Source of the DNA: Acrasis kona
Taxonomy: Eukaryota; Heterolobosea; Eutetramitea; Acrasida; Acrasidae
Length of the DNA stretch: 64,000 bases
Direction: 5' to 3'
Assembly (NCBI GenBank): GCA_026419775.2
Contig: JAOPGA020001028.1
Coordinates: 294 to 64,293, forward strand
A program made the translations under genes and the position numbers. Below are positions 45,753 through 57,511 of the stretch, in pieces. The notes beneath the pieces were generated by a model. It saw nothing but the letters and a program-made list of their open reading frames with translations, was not told the DNA's origin and did not search any database. Within the stretch, counting starts at the first letter, position 1. Each line of letters begins with the position of its first letter.

Positions 45753-46256
45753 ATGAAAAGCACGCTCATTGATTATAACAACTCTTCGTCCGAAGCGCAT
45801 GTGGATGTCGAGCACCTCGGCAATTCAAGTCCTAGAGATCGCATTAAAAACAAACTCCTATCATTTAAAAGAACTGGGTCATTCAGTTCAGTACCAAAGT
45901 GCGCAGACGAGTTTACATCAGAGGAAACAACAAACGATCTAGAAACGGATAGAATGCAGGTACCCGATGTTGAAACAACTGACGAGTCGGAATTAACGAC
46001 AAACACCGACAACTATTCATTTGAGCCCCCACTTACACACGGTCAAGACGCTCAAGGGATGGTCGACACCCAATACGTCGCTAAACTAAATTCTCCAAGA
46101 CAAATTTTAAGAGTAAATTCTCCTAGGCTCAAATTTGACGAGCGATATCGGAAGAACGAAAAACTAGAAGATGAAACAGAAATCAGTGCACATAGAAGAA
46201 ACAAAAGTTTGCCTGGATTCCTTCAACACTTTTCGTGGAGGAAGGATTCAAATTAA
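45753..46256 (+). CDS. Unknown small disordered protein, 167 aa
   Basis: An ATG-started intact ORF rich in Ser, Thr, Glu and Asn with no hydrophobic segment. It contains repeated SPR motifs (SSPRDRIK, NSPRQILRVNSPRLKF) and RRNKSLPGFLQHFSWRK near the end, which look like phosphorylation or short linear motif sites. I recognise no domain. It could be a regulatory phosphoprotein. It is supported only by length, start context and coding-like composition. Confidence 0.5.
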   Translation: MKSTLIDYNNSSSEAHVDVEHLGNSSPRDRIKNKLLSFKRTGSFSSVPKCADEFTSEETTNDLETDRMQVPDVETTDESELTTNTDNYSFEPPLTHGQDAQGMVDTQYVAKLNSPRQILRVNSPRLKFDERYRKNEKLEDETEISAHRRNKSLPGFLQHFSWRKDSN

Positions 46257-46526
46257 CATGCTAATATAAATAATGATTTTTATGTTCTGTTGTTCATTTC
46301 ATTGTGTACTACTAGTATGAGGCAACAATGCTATTTTTGCAACAAAATCAATTTTTAGAATTTTAAAAAAAGTAGTGAAGCGAAAAGATCACATCTTTCA
46401 GCACTCTTTAACACAATACAGCTGGTAGATTGGAGGCTCCTGTTGCAGTGTTGTAAGTATTGTAAGATGATTCTATTTTTGAAGCATGGTCAATTTTTAG
46501 AAAATAACGATCATCAATCAATTAAA

Positions 46527-47288
46527 ATGACTGCATTCATACAACATACATCCCAAGAGATCCCTTTGATTTACGAAGAGCCATTGATACAATCTCAAAA
46601 AGTTTTTGTTCACGATAAATATGAGTCATCATCTCCAGAAGTCGAAGAAGCAAATTTAATTCCCAAAAGAGATAAATGTTCAGAAGCAGACTTACTGGAG
46701 AAGGTGTTTAAGAACTGCACATCAATCACTATGTCTGAACAAAAAACACTAGATGATACATTCCTTAACCGCTCTGCACAAAGCCGCTCCTTCAAAGCAA
46801 CTTTTGACAATGGCTACAAGGCGATCATAACAGAAGTATCTGGTTCCAACGTGCTCAAGAACAGTGGTAGGCAATTAGCTGTTAAAGTTACCATAAGGGA
46901 TACCAATCAACCAAAGCTGGTTAGAGACAGAGACATTATATACGTCAAGAGAGAAGACAAAACAGTGGGAGGTGAAGCAGAAGTATTCCTGTTGGATAAT
47001 GGGTTGCAAGGTGAGGAAATCGGATTTATTGACAAGAAATTTTCTCTTTTGTATAACAAGTTTGAAGTTATAGATGATGAGATTCGTGACAAAGTGTACG
47101 ATATAATTGCTAACCGGATCTCGTCTGATTATCAAATCTTGAACAGTGACCAGGAGGAAGTAGGCTTTATAACTGATAACTACACAAACGTTCAGAATTA
47201 TCAAATTCGTTTCCCTCAAGATTCGTCAGCAAGACAAAAGGCTCTACTTTTTTCCTCAGTGTTCCTCATTGATATGTTAATAGCTTAG
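46527..47288 (+). CDS. Scramblase/tubby-like beta-barrel protein (LURP-one or PLSCR-related), 253 aa
   Basis: The C-terminal 170 residues have alternating strand patterns ending QIRFPQDSSARQKALLFSSVFLIDMLIA, which closely resembles the end of phospholipid scramblases and LURP-one proteins: acidic residue, Lys/Arg, then a hydrophobic last helix. Preceding strands such as VKVTIRDTNQPKLVRDRDIIY and GFIDKKFSLLYNKFEVID fit the same 12-strand barrel. The start at MTAFIQHTS is preferred. A strong intron (GTAAGT at about 46454 to TTTTTAG at 46501) lies just upstream, so an untranslated or short upstream exon is likely. Whether it moves lipids or only has the fold is unknown. Confidence 0.5.
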   Translation: MTAFIQHTSQEIPLIYEEPLIQSQKVFVHDKYESSSPEVEEANLIPKRDKCSEADLLEKVFKNCTSITMSEQKTLDDTFLNRSAQSRSFKATFDNGYKAIITEVSGSNVLKNSGRQLAVKVTIRDTNQPKLVRDRDIIYVKREDKTVGGEAEVFLLDNGLQGEEIGFIDKKFSLLYNKFEVIDDEIRDKVYDIIANRISSDYQILNSDQEEVGFITDNYTNVQNYQIRFPQDSSARQKALLFSSVFLIDMLIA

Positions 47289-47394
47289 ATTGTACAATAA
47301 ACATTTATTACTTTTAATCTCGTTACATTGTATCATAATGCTGTCAACAACAATCCAAGTTAACAAAAACGAAATTGTATTGTACGTCAAACAT

Positions 47395-49260
47395 TTATTT
47401 TACTTTGTGGATGTGGTTCCGCCAAGCCTTAAAATACATTAATAAAAGAACGCTCTTGTAGCATGATCTTATTTTCCTAACTGCTCTTCGTATTCTAGAT
47501 CGTAGTGTTGCAACTCTATACCAACCCCTAATTATCCTCAATTGTAAATGTCTGTTGTAGTGGTCATGGGCCAAGCCCATCTTCTGTTCTTGAACTCTTC
47601 GGATTTGAACGTGACGCCTTCTTTTCATTTTATGATAATGTTCAAGTAGCGCGTGAAATGATTTGCGCATCAACCCTCGACTGTAAAATTCTTCTACTTG
47701 TTCAATGTTTGGTGTTGTGGAATGTGTAACGTTTACGACGCCTTCTAATGGATTCTTAATGACTTTAATCATCCTTCTAATGTTGAAAGTATTTTGTTGG
47801 TCCTGTATTTCTGAAAGATTAAATGTGACCCTTGAAGTATTTGCATCTTTTACATTAGTCTGTTGCTGACTGCTTCTGAGTGGAGTGTGAAGGGCTTGGT
47901 CATCCTCAGTTAACTTGAATACATCAAGATTAACCAGCTGTGATTTATGCATCTCCTGTTCAACTATACATTAAGTTTGTTGATGGTCGAGACTTACATA
48001 ATGTTTGGACATCTTGTATAAGTAATTTAAAAATCACTTGTAACTGGTCTTTGTCATATGGATATACTACAAACCTCTTTTCGTTTTTGATGAATTTGAT
48101 TTTCGAACGGTTTGGGTAGAGGTCGGATATTCTCTCCTGGACGGGTTAAATTAAAGAAAAATGATTCATCTTACGTTTAGTCGCAACTCGAATTCGTAAT
48201 TGTACCTTTGGGATGAGTTATTGGACATTGTTAAGTCAATAGTGCCGGGAAAGAATAGGTTGTTCATTTGGCAGAGAATACTTCTTACTGACAATGTTTG
48301 AAGAGATTCAAACGAAGGAATCACTTCAGTTTGTTAGAAGCATTAAATGAAGAATGTACCTTTAACTACTTGCTTATGGTTTGTTCTGAAGCTTTTAGTT
48401 GTGTTTTGTGATTTAAAGTCGTCCATTCTACTTGCCTTCTTACAAAGGTAAATTTCATGCTCCAATTGCACAATTTCTTGCTTCAGTTCATTATTTAGTC
48501 TTTCTATGAACATCATTGTATTAATGTATCTCTTACAGAGCTCATTCGCCATACCTACCCCAAGTTATACAATTTTTAATATGTTATGATTACTAATTGC
48601 TGTTCTGTCTTGGACCGTCACTGGCTTGGCGTCAAGAGACCGTATTTTTGAAAACCTCTCAAGAACGATGTATTTATAATTAGGGTGCTCACAAATGGGA
48701 TTTCCATCTAGAGAAAGGTACACCAGTGATTCATCATGAACGTACTTTAACTCATAAAAATCTTCAATCTAATTGTTAGTAAGATTTTTAATTTCAACCC
48801 TACCAGGTTGTATGACAGAGATAGATTCTTAAGGAATTGAAATTGAATCAATCCAAACAATGATTTGATTCGATTTTGACTTAACAATAGGGTGTTGCAT
48901 TGGTGGTAAATTGTAGGAATCGTATCAAGGATGCTTATACTTTTGAAAGTCAACAGTATTTTAGAGTTATCGACATTTCTACTTGTTGCAATAGTTGCTG
49001 ATAGGGTCACTACACCCTCTCTACTATTTGCCTCCTCTGTGGTCATCCATTGAATTGTAATAATTGACAATACCCAACTGAACGAAGTGACTGTCATTGA
49101 CGATATGATGCATTGTTGGTAAGTGACGAATAGCGTTTCAACGGTAGCGCGCGACCGCAACTTCAGTCTCCTTTATGAATAAAGGATTCACTCTTAAAAA
49201 GCAATTTGAATTGAACTCTCTTCGAATGTTATCACGACGGAATGATTTAATTTTCGACAT
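47395..49260 (-). CDS. Leucine-rich repeat and Sfi1-like repeat protein, multi-exon, exon limits partly unresolved
   Basis: Several minus-strand coding blocks in order: 49260 start (MSKIKSFRRDNIRREFN); an LRR region near 48,960-48,770 (LLLSQNRIKSL, LKNLSLSYNLVGL); an LRR cap near 48,720-48,600 (YLSLDGNPICEHPNYKYIVL, KIRSLDAKPVTVQDRT); a coiled-coil exon 48552-48343 (MFIERLNNELKQEIVQLEHE); and a last exon ending at 47395. The last block has three repeats like RGWYRVATLRSR and LLLMYFKAWRNHI, resembling the centrin-binding Sfi1 motif. LRR plus coiled coil proteins such as LRRCC1/VFL1 are centriolar, so a basal-body role is an inference. Some junctions, notably near 49,140 and 48,780, could not be fixed by eye. 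Confidence 0.55.
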
Positions 49261-50651
49261 GAACAACGCTGAAAAAAAAAGAGTAACAAAAGTGATCTGG
49301 CTAGTTTTCGAAACGAAAGAGCAATAACAACTTGGTCACGGCATCTACAACTAAATAAACATTGTTTTACGATGGATCAATTGACGGTTGCTATTGTGGA
49401 TATATCAAGATGGATCAGTTGTCCCACTAATAACTCTTGGTGATGTCCAAGATTTGAAAGAAGCTGCCATCAGATCATTGGTGTACTTGTAACTGATGTT
49501 ATTGGAGCCATTGTTAAACAGAAGCACATCAAGGAAAGAACACTGCTTCTAAAGAATAAATATTGTTTAGTTTTAACCTTGATTATTCGTTTGTCCAGAA
49601 GAAGTAATAAAATTAGTGATTTGACTAAGGCAATCCTCTATGGATATTTCACCTTGATTATTACTAATACTGGTACCACACATCAGAATGTAGGTATACT
49701 TATTGGAATTAATGTCTTTATTTATAGGATGTTAGTTGGAAGTTCGAATCGAGCAAGTTTAAAATTGGCCAGTTTGCAAACCGGAAAAGATAAAAAAGTC
49801 AAAATCAGCAACAAACACCAAGCATACGTAAGTCAATTGCAATAATACATGGTCAATAATATAGATACAACACACTAGTTACAAACATCAAGTACGACAA
49901 GAACCTAGGGGAAAAAATGAAAACGAGCAGAATGGTCGACGAAACGCGCTACCTTGACCCCTCTTGAGGTTAGCAATTATGTCGATCGAGCACTTACACA
50001 AAAAGAGTGTTTCTGTTTTTCTAACATAAACAAGGACAAATGTTCTTACGTGTTATCTAAAACATGACTACTACTTTCTTGCGCAAGTTCCCAGTCGCGC
50101 ATAATCTGCAACACCCTAAGGCAGTAGTTGACCGGACACCATCTGGTAGTTTGCATTTTCAAATTTTCAGCTCAACAAACATGAATCTGATGTCCACCGC
50201 TGGTCTACATTGAAGGCAAATCAAACACAAGGTTGTTAGGGGAGAATTTAATTTCAGCTCAACAAACATGAATCTGATGTCCACTGCTGGTCTACATTGA
50301 AGGCAAATCAAACACAAGACGTCAATACAGGAGAATACCAATAGAATAAATAGATAGTTGCAACCAATGTTTTGTAGATAGATTTTGTTGATGTTCTCAG
50401 TCATAAAGTCAAAAAACCTATTCCACAATAATCGCATTCAACTACTTGCTCATATAACAAGAGATCTGACAAATGTGGCCCCTGTTATTACACAATCGCT
50501 GTCTAACAGTTCCTCTATTTGGTTGTTTTCTTTCTCCTTCTTTCTATCAGAAGCTGGTTTTTAAACACAAATAATCTGGCGAAGGTAATGTTTACCCTGG
50601 TAGGTTACAAAATCAAACATGACACTATTCAGAACATCCATTAACTGTTTT
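49261..50651. other. Sparse region with a possible degenerate ARM-like fragment
   Basis: About 1.4 kb without a confident gene. At about 49,400-49,490 the plus strand reads DGSVVPLITLGDVQDL and KEAAIRSLVYL, like one armadillo or HEAT-type repeat, then a stop. An 88-residue frame at 49579-49845 (LIIRLSRRSNKISDL) follows in another frame. These may be remains of a gene or exons of one I cannot assemble. A duplicated 67-base unit lies at 50165-50318. Confidence 0.35.
50165..50318. repeat. Duplicated 67-base unit, one mismatch, 87-base period
   Basis: The segments 50165-50231 and 50252-50318 are the same except for one C/T difference (TCCACCGCTGG against TCCACTGCTGG). They are separated by 20 bases of unrelated sequence. 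The near-identity implies recent duplication. A minus-strand ORF crosses both copies, so its protein repeats the same 22 residues. I do not consider that ORF a real gene. Confidence 0.85.
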
Positions 50652-51060
50652 TTATGATAGTTGTGTTAATGCTTCCATTGTATACTTTAGAGTTCTTTGT
50701 GTAAATGATTTGTTCCAACCATTCTCTTGAAAGCCAGCTTTCCTTTTTGTGGTGCTACTCTCAGCAACTGCTACTTCTATGTTTGAAATATTTAGAACCA
50801 CCTAACACGATTAGTTATGAATGCTAATTAATTACCTCAGATTGTATCTCTCCAGTAATTTTGCATATAGATTCATAATGTTCTTTGTGCATTAATGTAA
50901 TGTGTCTTACTGCATTAAGTCTTCTTGGCGAGACAAAATTCACAACAAATTAAATATTTTTATTAAAATTTCTACACACTTTGTTTCGTTCTAGTAGGCT
51001 GTTGAGTAATGATTTTGCTTGCTCTGCCTCTGTTACTGCCTCTCCTGTGCTCTTGATCAT
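50652..51060 (-). CDS. Small three-exon gene, 106 aa, unknown helical protein
   Basis: This gene is hidden because each exon is short. Exons 51060-50978, 50923-50836 and 50801-50652 are joined by introns of 54 and 34 bases with GT..AG ends; the sum is 321 bases, exactly 107 codons with stop. The product starts MIKSTGEAVTEAEQAKSLL and continues as an amphipathic, largely helical protein (ITLMHKEHYESICKITGEI) without signal peptide or membrane segment. It resembles small coiled-coil subunits such as BLOC-1 or SNARE-like proteins in general style only; no family is claimed. The first intron has an atypical donor (GTGTAG), so the junction is the weakest part. Confidence 0.45.
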
Positions 51061-51342
51061 ATCCTCATTCTCCTTCCTTTTTGAAAATCAATTGCCAAGA
51101 GTACTTTTCTCAAAAGGTGTACGGGGTGCGGCTTAGCACGGAAAAATCCTATTTAGCACGCTAAGGGACCCGAAGAAAAAGGGAATTGTAAAATATTTCT
51201 ATAGTTGGGTTTGGGATAACAGTTTAACATTTTTGGAAGAGTCAAGCCTGTCAAGGTAGTAAAAATACAGATTTAGTAATACATTTTTACATTATAAGAA
51301 GAACAAGTTGACTTGATTACTTCCGAAGACTTCTCATAACGT
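51061..51342. promoter_or_regulatory. Divergent upstream region with TTAGCACG repeats and a hairpin
   Basis: Between the small minus-strand gene and the large kinase gene. TTAGCACG occurs twice (51133-51140 and 51153-51160). The second copy is part of a perfect TTAGC-AC-GCTAA hairpin (51153-51164). A 16-base word CTTAGCACG(G/A)AAAAAT is shared, with one mismatch, with 9011-9026 beside the Crinkler-like gene. It may be promoter sequence or a trace of a mobile-element end. Confidence 0.3.
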
Positions 51343-54300
51343 ATGATAGAGACAGTTCTTTATTGTGGAGAGCACACAAAAATAGTTTGCTCAATCGACA
51401 CCCAAAACACATCGGCAACATACAAAACTCACCTATCAAAATATATAAACAAGGACCTAGAAGAGCAGTTTAGAAGACAATACAGATTGTCTTCACACAT
51501 AACAAAAACAAGACAAGCAACAAACATTCACCGGTGGAAATCACTGAACGAACATTATGATGCAGATAATTTGACAATGACATTGGAATTGCGTGAAGAT
51601 TTAAATGTTTTGGGCAAAATAATACCCGAACAAGGTTTCTCTACAACAGAATTTCTACAACTCGCTGTACAAATAACGCAAGGACTTAAATGTGTGCATG
51701 ATTGTGAAATCATACATAATGAAGTGTCTCCGTATAACATAGTAAGTGAATTATTTAATATTAATTAATTCCGTATTAGATGGTAGATAAAAGTGGTGAA
51801 GCATCGCTAGTCATATCAGGATTTTCAATCATGTTAGGAGAGGAACTTCTTGAGCCAAAGTTCCCAAAAGAGACATTATCTTATATATCCCCAGAACAAG
51901 TTTGTTTTTACATTTTTCTTTTTTTCTTACTTTGAAAAAGACTGGTAGGATCAATCACAAAGTCGACTACACATCCGATCTATATTCACTCGTAAGTCAT
52001 TTACATTCGATTCCATAACGAAATGATTAGGGAATGACATTTTATCATTTATTATGTAGTCAGACGCCCTTCCACTCACAAGATGTCTACAAACAAATAT
52101 ACGATCATTTAGCAACACCTACTCCAATCATTTCAAAACACATTCCAAAACCCATTCGCGACGTTATTTACAAATTAACAAATAAGGAAAGAGACGATCG
52201 GTATCAATCATGTGCAAGTATACTTTACGATCTAAGAGAACTTTCGAAAAGAGAACAAAATAACACTTTGAACGAACCATTCATCGTTGCCAGTCAAGAC
52301 ATGAAAAAGATTCCTCTCAACGACAAATTATACGGAAGAGATGAAGAATTGAAAATGATGAAAAACATTCTGAACAAGACTCGCGAGCAAGAACGGTTAC
52401 AAATCATTACGATAACGGGTTTCTCTGGTATCGGCAAATCAACGCTTGCGTTGGAATTACAAAAACAAATCAAAAATGATGATGGACATTTTATAATTGG
52501 TAAATATGACCAATTGAACAGAAGCACTCCCTATAGTGCGATAAGTGATGCTCTAGAGGATATGGTGAAACAAATTACATCGAAGGGTCAAGAAGAATTT
52601 CTAACGTGGAAAAATAAATTTCTAAAATCTTTTCAGGACGCCCCTGTGGACGTTCTTTTTAAACTTGTTCCAAATTTAAATTGTTTAATTGATGGTGGTC
52701 AACCAAACACCAGTCATTTATCTCCCTCAGAAACCAAAAAGGCACTTGAAGTTTTGTTCAAGTTATTTATTTCTACTGTATCTTCTAAAGAGAGTCCTCT
52801 CGTCATGTTTCTTGATGATATTCAATGGGCCGATAATGATTCTATTCAATTGATAAAATTATTGAACAACACCTGTCATCATGTTTTGTTGATCTTGGCT
52901 TATCGCAAGATTGAACCGCAACATTGTGCTCAAGAATTATTGTCACTCATATCAGGTCAACAATATTCAAACCATTTAGAGGTTCGTCCATTAACAATAG
53001 ATCATGTTCGTTCGTGGGTACGCGATACTTTCCACGTTTCCAACATGTCCGTCCTATCTACTATTTTGTATGAAAAAACTGGTGGAAACCCGTTCTTTAT
53101 TAAAATGTACATACAAGCGTTATATCAACGCGATATTATACGAAAAGATCCAGTCGGTGATAATTGGGTGTGGGACGATCATTTGTTATCGAATGTTATT
53201 GAGAAGGATACAATTACAAACATTATGACCGGTCTAATACAACAATTGGTTGGTAACTGTAGAGAAATTGTGTTATGGGCTAGTTGTTTTGGCATTAGCG
53301 TCGATCTATCCATATTAAGCATCACTATGGGTCAATCAATCTCTCAAATCACTAATGACCTTAGCGTAGTATTAAACACTGGACTGGTAGTGATGTCACA
53401 CGAAAATACCAAAGTAACTTTTGTTCATGATAAAGTACAAGAACATGCCTATGAGCAACTAACCGATTCACAAAAATCAAGCATTCACTTTAAAATTGCA
53501 TCCTGCTGGAAGAAAAACAATCCAAAAGGTAAAGAACTATGTCAAGTCGTCGATCACATGAATAAGTCATCCAATCTAATTACTAGTGTTCAAGATAAGA
53601 TTGAACTAATCGACATGAACGTTTCCGCTGGTCTAGTCTCCAACAGTTGTTCCTCCTATTCTACTTCACTTGTTTACTTCTCCGCAGCCGTCCAATCATT
53701 CGAAAACTTTTACAATGATCCCGACCAATCATGGAGTAAGCACAGAGAATTAGGATTCAAGTGCTACATGCACTTTGCAACCACCAAATCAATTCTATTA
53801 GATCACGACGAGGCCTTATCATTATTCGAGAGGTTATTACAAAAAGCAAAAGGCAATTTGGAGTTATCGCATGTCTACTATCAAATCATACTCTTGGAAA
53901 ACATGAAAACAAACTACAACGCTTCGTTATCGACCGGCTCCATCGTATTACCACTATTCGACATTGACATGCCCACTCCACAAAATGCAAATCAAATCAC
54001 GTTGGAACAAAGATCGAGCATAGAAATCATGTTGAACAAACTTCGATCGGATTCTGATTCCTCACAGATTGATTTGAACGCGTGCCTATTCGAATCAATG
54101 GACGAACGCACTCATCTGTTACAAGACATCTTGATGGCACTAATGACTGCTAGTTACTTGGGCAATCCACATTTATTACCTTCGCTATCATCAATCAGCG
54201 TGAATCACATGCTGAAACACGGCATCAGTGCCGAATCGTCCTCTGCATTTGCTTATTATTCCGTTTCATTATTTAACAGTCCATCTGGTTATGCATTGGG

Positions 54301-57142
54301 CTGCACTTTTGCAAAATTACTTTTGCAGTGCATTAACGATCTGTTCCCACATGCACTTCCTCAGCGCACGAGAGGGCTACATATGTATGGATGCGTGATG
54401 CATCATTGGATGAGACCGTTGATTGGTATGTTTGAATACATGGAGGAAGTGACTCGCATTGGATTCCAATGTGGCGAAATTGCATTTGCTCTTTATCCAT
54501 TCGTCATCACTGGCCCTACCTATATTTACTGTGGAGAATACATTCCAAAAGTAATCCACAAGATTCAGTACATGAAAAATATGGGCACCACCTTTAAAAA
54601 TCAATTAGTCGTGCATTCGGCGAAGCACATTGATGTGCTGTTGCGTCATCTTTATGACATTGATATCACCGATCAAGCCATGCATAAACAGACTGAGGAT
54701 TTACTGGAGCAATTAGCTAATGATGAAATGCACTTGTTGAGAACCGAACATATGATTTTGAGGTTGTTTTTGAGCGTCATGTACCTGGATGACTGTACTC
54801 TTGATGAGTTGTTGCATAAATTAAAGTTGCTGGACCAATCCATGAACTATGTGAGTGGATTATATGTTGTTGTTTACTATTCCTTTGCTGGTAGTTTACT
54901 CATTATTCGTTGCCTATCTCGCCATGGTGGTGATTGTGACGATGAAAGGGTTGTAGAGTTGAAAAAACAACTCGATGCATTCATGTTTCAATTAAAAACA
55001 TGGTCCGAGCAATGTCCTGAAAATTACTTGAATAAATATTTGATGGTGCAAGCAGAGTATGCTGCACATGTACAAAAGGATCAATGGCAGGCCATGTGCT
55101 TGTATGAATCTGCCATTGAGTCTTGTATTTCGAATCATTTTTTACATGAGTCAGCAATTGCTTATGAACTGCAGTACTTGTTTTTAAATCAATCTAATTG
55201 TAAAAAAATTGCAAGGGGTTGCTTACAGTCTAGTTATGAAGCTTATCACAAGTGGGGCGCTAGACGTAAAGCAAAACAAATGTTGTTACAACAACCTTCT
55301 ATCCTAACTCCCATCATTCATAATCCTCACTTATCCTCTTCTTCTCATACACCCTTGACTATCGACACTCATGGAGTGATTAAAGCTGCACAAATTCTTT
55401 CCAGTAGTGTGGACACTACCACGTTGTTAAATAACATGATTAATATCATCATGGAGACATCTGGTGCCACCAACGCATTCATCATCATTGACGGCGTGGT
55501 GGAGGCACAGGCGAGTCAGCAAGACGGTGTAATACATGCCACTACCACCGGTCAACCCTATTCTGGATGGACCGGAGGCTCCAAAACTGTTGTAGATCAA
55601 GTCATGTCTACTAAATTAGAAATGATTATAGAGTGTGCTTATTTAGATTCCAATCATCAAATCTCGTCAGATCCATTCATCTCTAAAAATAAATGTAAAA
55701 GTATCTTGTGTACTCCGATTGCTTATCAAGGAGATTTAAAGGGCGTGCTATATATTAATAATGATTTAATGTCAGGTTGTTTTAAACCTAATCTTGTATC
55801 TGTGCTGAGCATCTTGTCAACTCAACTCGCCATCTCTTTACAAAACAAAAAATATTTTGAGAATCAGTTATTGTCCATCGAGAAAACTGCTCAAGAACAA
55901 ACACATAGAGCAGAAAGGGAGGAGGCAAACAGAAGAAAACAAGAAGAGTTTATTGATCGCATTTGTCATGAAATTAGAAACCCTATTCAGGGCATTTACG
56001 GTAACTGCGAGGCTATCAAGCTCATCATGGAAGAAAATGTAAATAAAATTAATCCTGATCAATGTTCATTTATTAAGGAGTGTATTGATAGCATAGAAAT
56101 ATGTTCTCGCTATCAAAGAATTGTTACTGATGACGTGTTGTTGTTGAGTAAATTAGAAATGGGTTTGTTGAGTCTCCATCAAACACCAGTTAATATCCAT
56201 CAAGTTGTTACTGACGTGATTAGCATGAACATGGCAGAAGCCGTTCGTAATGGTTTACAACTCATTACAAATATGAATAATATTGATAAGAAACAGCTGA
56301 TCATAACGGATGCTAACCGCCTATCCATGGTGCTAATCAATTTCATAACAAATGCAATAAAGTTTACCTCAAAGGGTAGCATTACTCTATCTTGTGACAT
56401 GAGTTACAACGCAGGTGATGTTGTTATTGTGTTTAGTGTAAAGGACACTGGTTGTGGTATGGAACAAGATGAAGTTCTTCGGTTGTTTAAGCGATTCAGT
56501 CAAGGCAACCAAACGGTTCACTCTGAATATGGTGGCAGTGGGCTAGGGTTGTTTATTAGTAAGATTGTAGTTGGGTTGATGGGTGGAGAAATTAAAGTGA
56601 AGAGTGTTAAAGGACAAGGGAGCGAATTTATATTTGACATTCACTGTACAGAAGTAAAAGAGAAGGAAATCAAAAATTTCTACCAACCAATAATGATTGA
56701 AGGACCTTTATCACAGGTAGAAGTAGCGAATGACAATAAAGTTTTACATGTTCTTGTTGTTGAAGATAATAAAATCAACCAAAAGGTTATTGTAAACATA
56801 TTAAAAAATCAAGGCTGTCAGTGCGTGACTGCTGATAATGGTCAAGAAGCCCACAGACAGTACTTGAAATATCGTGATGATCTGGATTTGATTATTTCTG
56901 ATGTTGTCATGCCGGTGATGAATGGATACGATAGCACCAAGTTGATTAGACAATCAGAGGCTTCCTTTAAAGATGGTAAACACGTGTATATAGTAGGATT
57001 GAGTGGTAATATGAGAAAGGAGCATCACGATACTGGATTAGCTTCTGGTATGGATGCCTTTTATAATAAACCATGCACAAAAGAAGATATTAGGAAGTTG
57101 GTGGAGTACATTAAAAATAAACCTTCATCGAACGTGATATGA
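51343..57142 (+). CDS. Kinase-AAA-GAF-histidine kinase-receiver hybrid sensor protein, four exons, 1893 aa
   Basis: Exons 51343-51741, 51780-51899, 51941-51991 and 52031-57142 (introns of 38, 41 and 39 bases). Order of domains: (1) a protein-kinase-like domain, residues about 1-265, with YISPEQTGRI and DYTSDLYSLGMTFYHLL. Its catalytic loop reads HNEVSPYNI instead of HRD...N and the DFG site reads SGF, so it is probably a pseudokinase. (2) A STAND/AAA_16 ATPase, Walker A ITGFSGIGKSTLAL and Walker B VMFLDDIQWAD. (3) A long helical TPR-like region. (4) A GAF domain, about 1285-1445. (5) HisKA with the phospho-accepting H1503 in FIDRICHEIRNP and an ATPase with NAIKFTSKG and GGSGLGLF. (6) A receiver with VLVVEDNKINQ and phospho-acceptor D1814 in IISDVVMPVMNGYD. 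The layout matches trifunctional hybrid kinases known from bacteria, fungi and amoebae. Cytosolic; the signal is unknown. Confidence 0.93.
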
Positions 57143-57375
57143 GCGTTGTGGACATGTTTATAGTATACTAATAAACCAAATTTGTCAAATCTTTTATTCT
57201 TTGATCTTTCAATTCTTGTGTTGGTTACTATGCCATCTGTGGTTGTAAATAATTAATTAACCGTTAACAGATGCCCTCTTTATGTGAAATCGAAAATTAA
57301 AGTTCTGTTTTCCCTGCATGACTCTCATCGATTATATAAATCTAAATGACCGCAGTGGGTGGTAAATAAAAATAA

Positions 57376-57449
57376 TGCGGATTATGAGAATCGAACTCAT
57401 GACCTTAGGATTATGAGACCTACGCGCTAACCGACTGCGCTAAACCCGC
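57376..57449 (-). tRNA. trnM-CAT: tRNA-Met (CAT), elongator
   Basis: On the minus strand a 74-base cloverleaf: acceptor GCGGGTT pairs with AATCCGC and is followed by A; D stem GCGC/GCGC; anticodon loop CTCATAA with CAT in the middle; variable AGGTC; T arm ATGAG-TTCGATT-CTCAT. The anticodon stem TAGGT/TCCTA has the T-T mismatch next to the loop that is also seen in eukaryotic elongator tRNA-Met. There is no intron. A and B boxes are present as part of the D and T arms. Confidence 0.95.
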
Positions 57450-57511
57450 ATTGATTACAATAGATTTAAATACAGCGATGATTATTTGACATTAACTTAT
57501 TAATGGTTTAT

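Noticed and set aside
49400-49845. An armadillo-repeat gene
   Set aside because: Only one repeat-like segment is seen, it ends in a stop, and no exon chain could be built; recorded as a possible remnant only.
50159-50437. A 92-residue minus-strand protein with an internal 22-residue repeat
   Set aside because: The repeat is just the translation of the 67-base DNA duplication; there is no other sign of coding.
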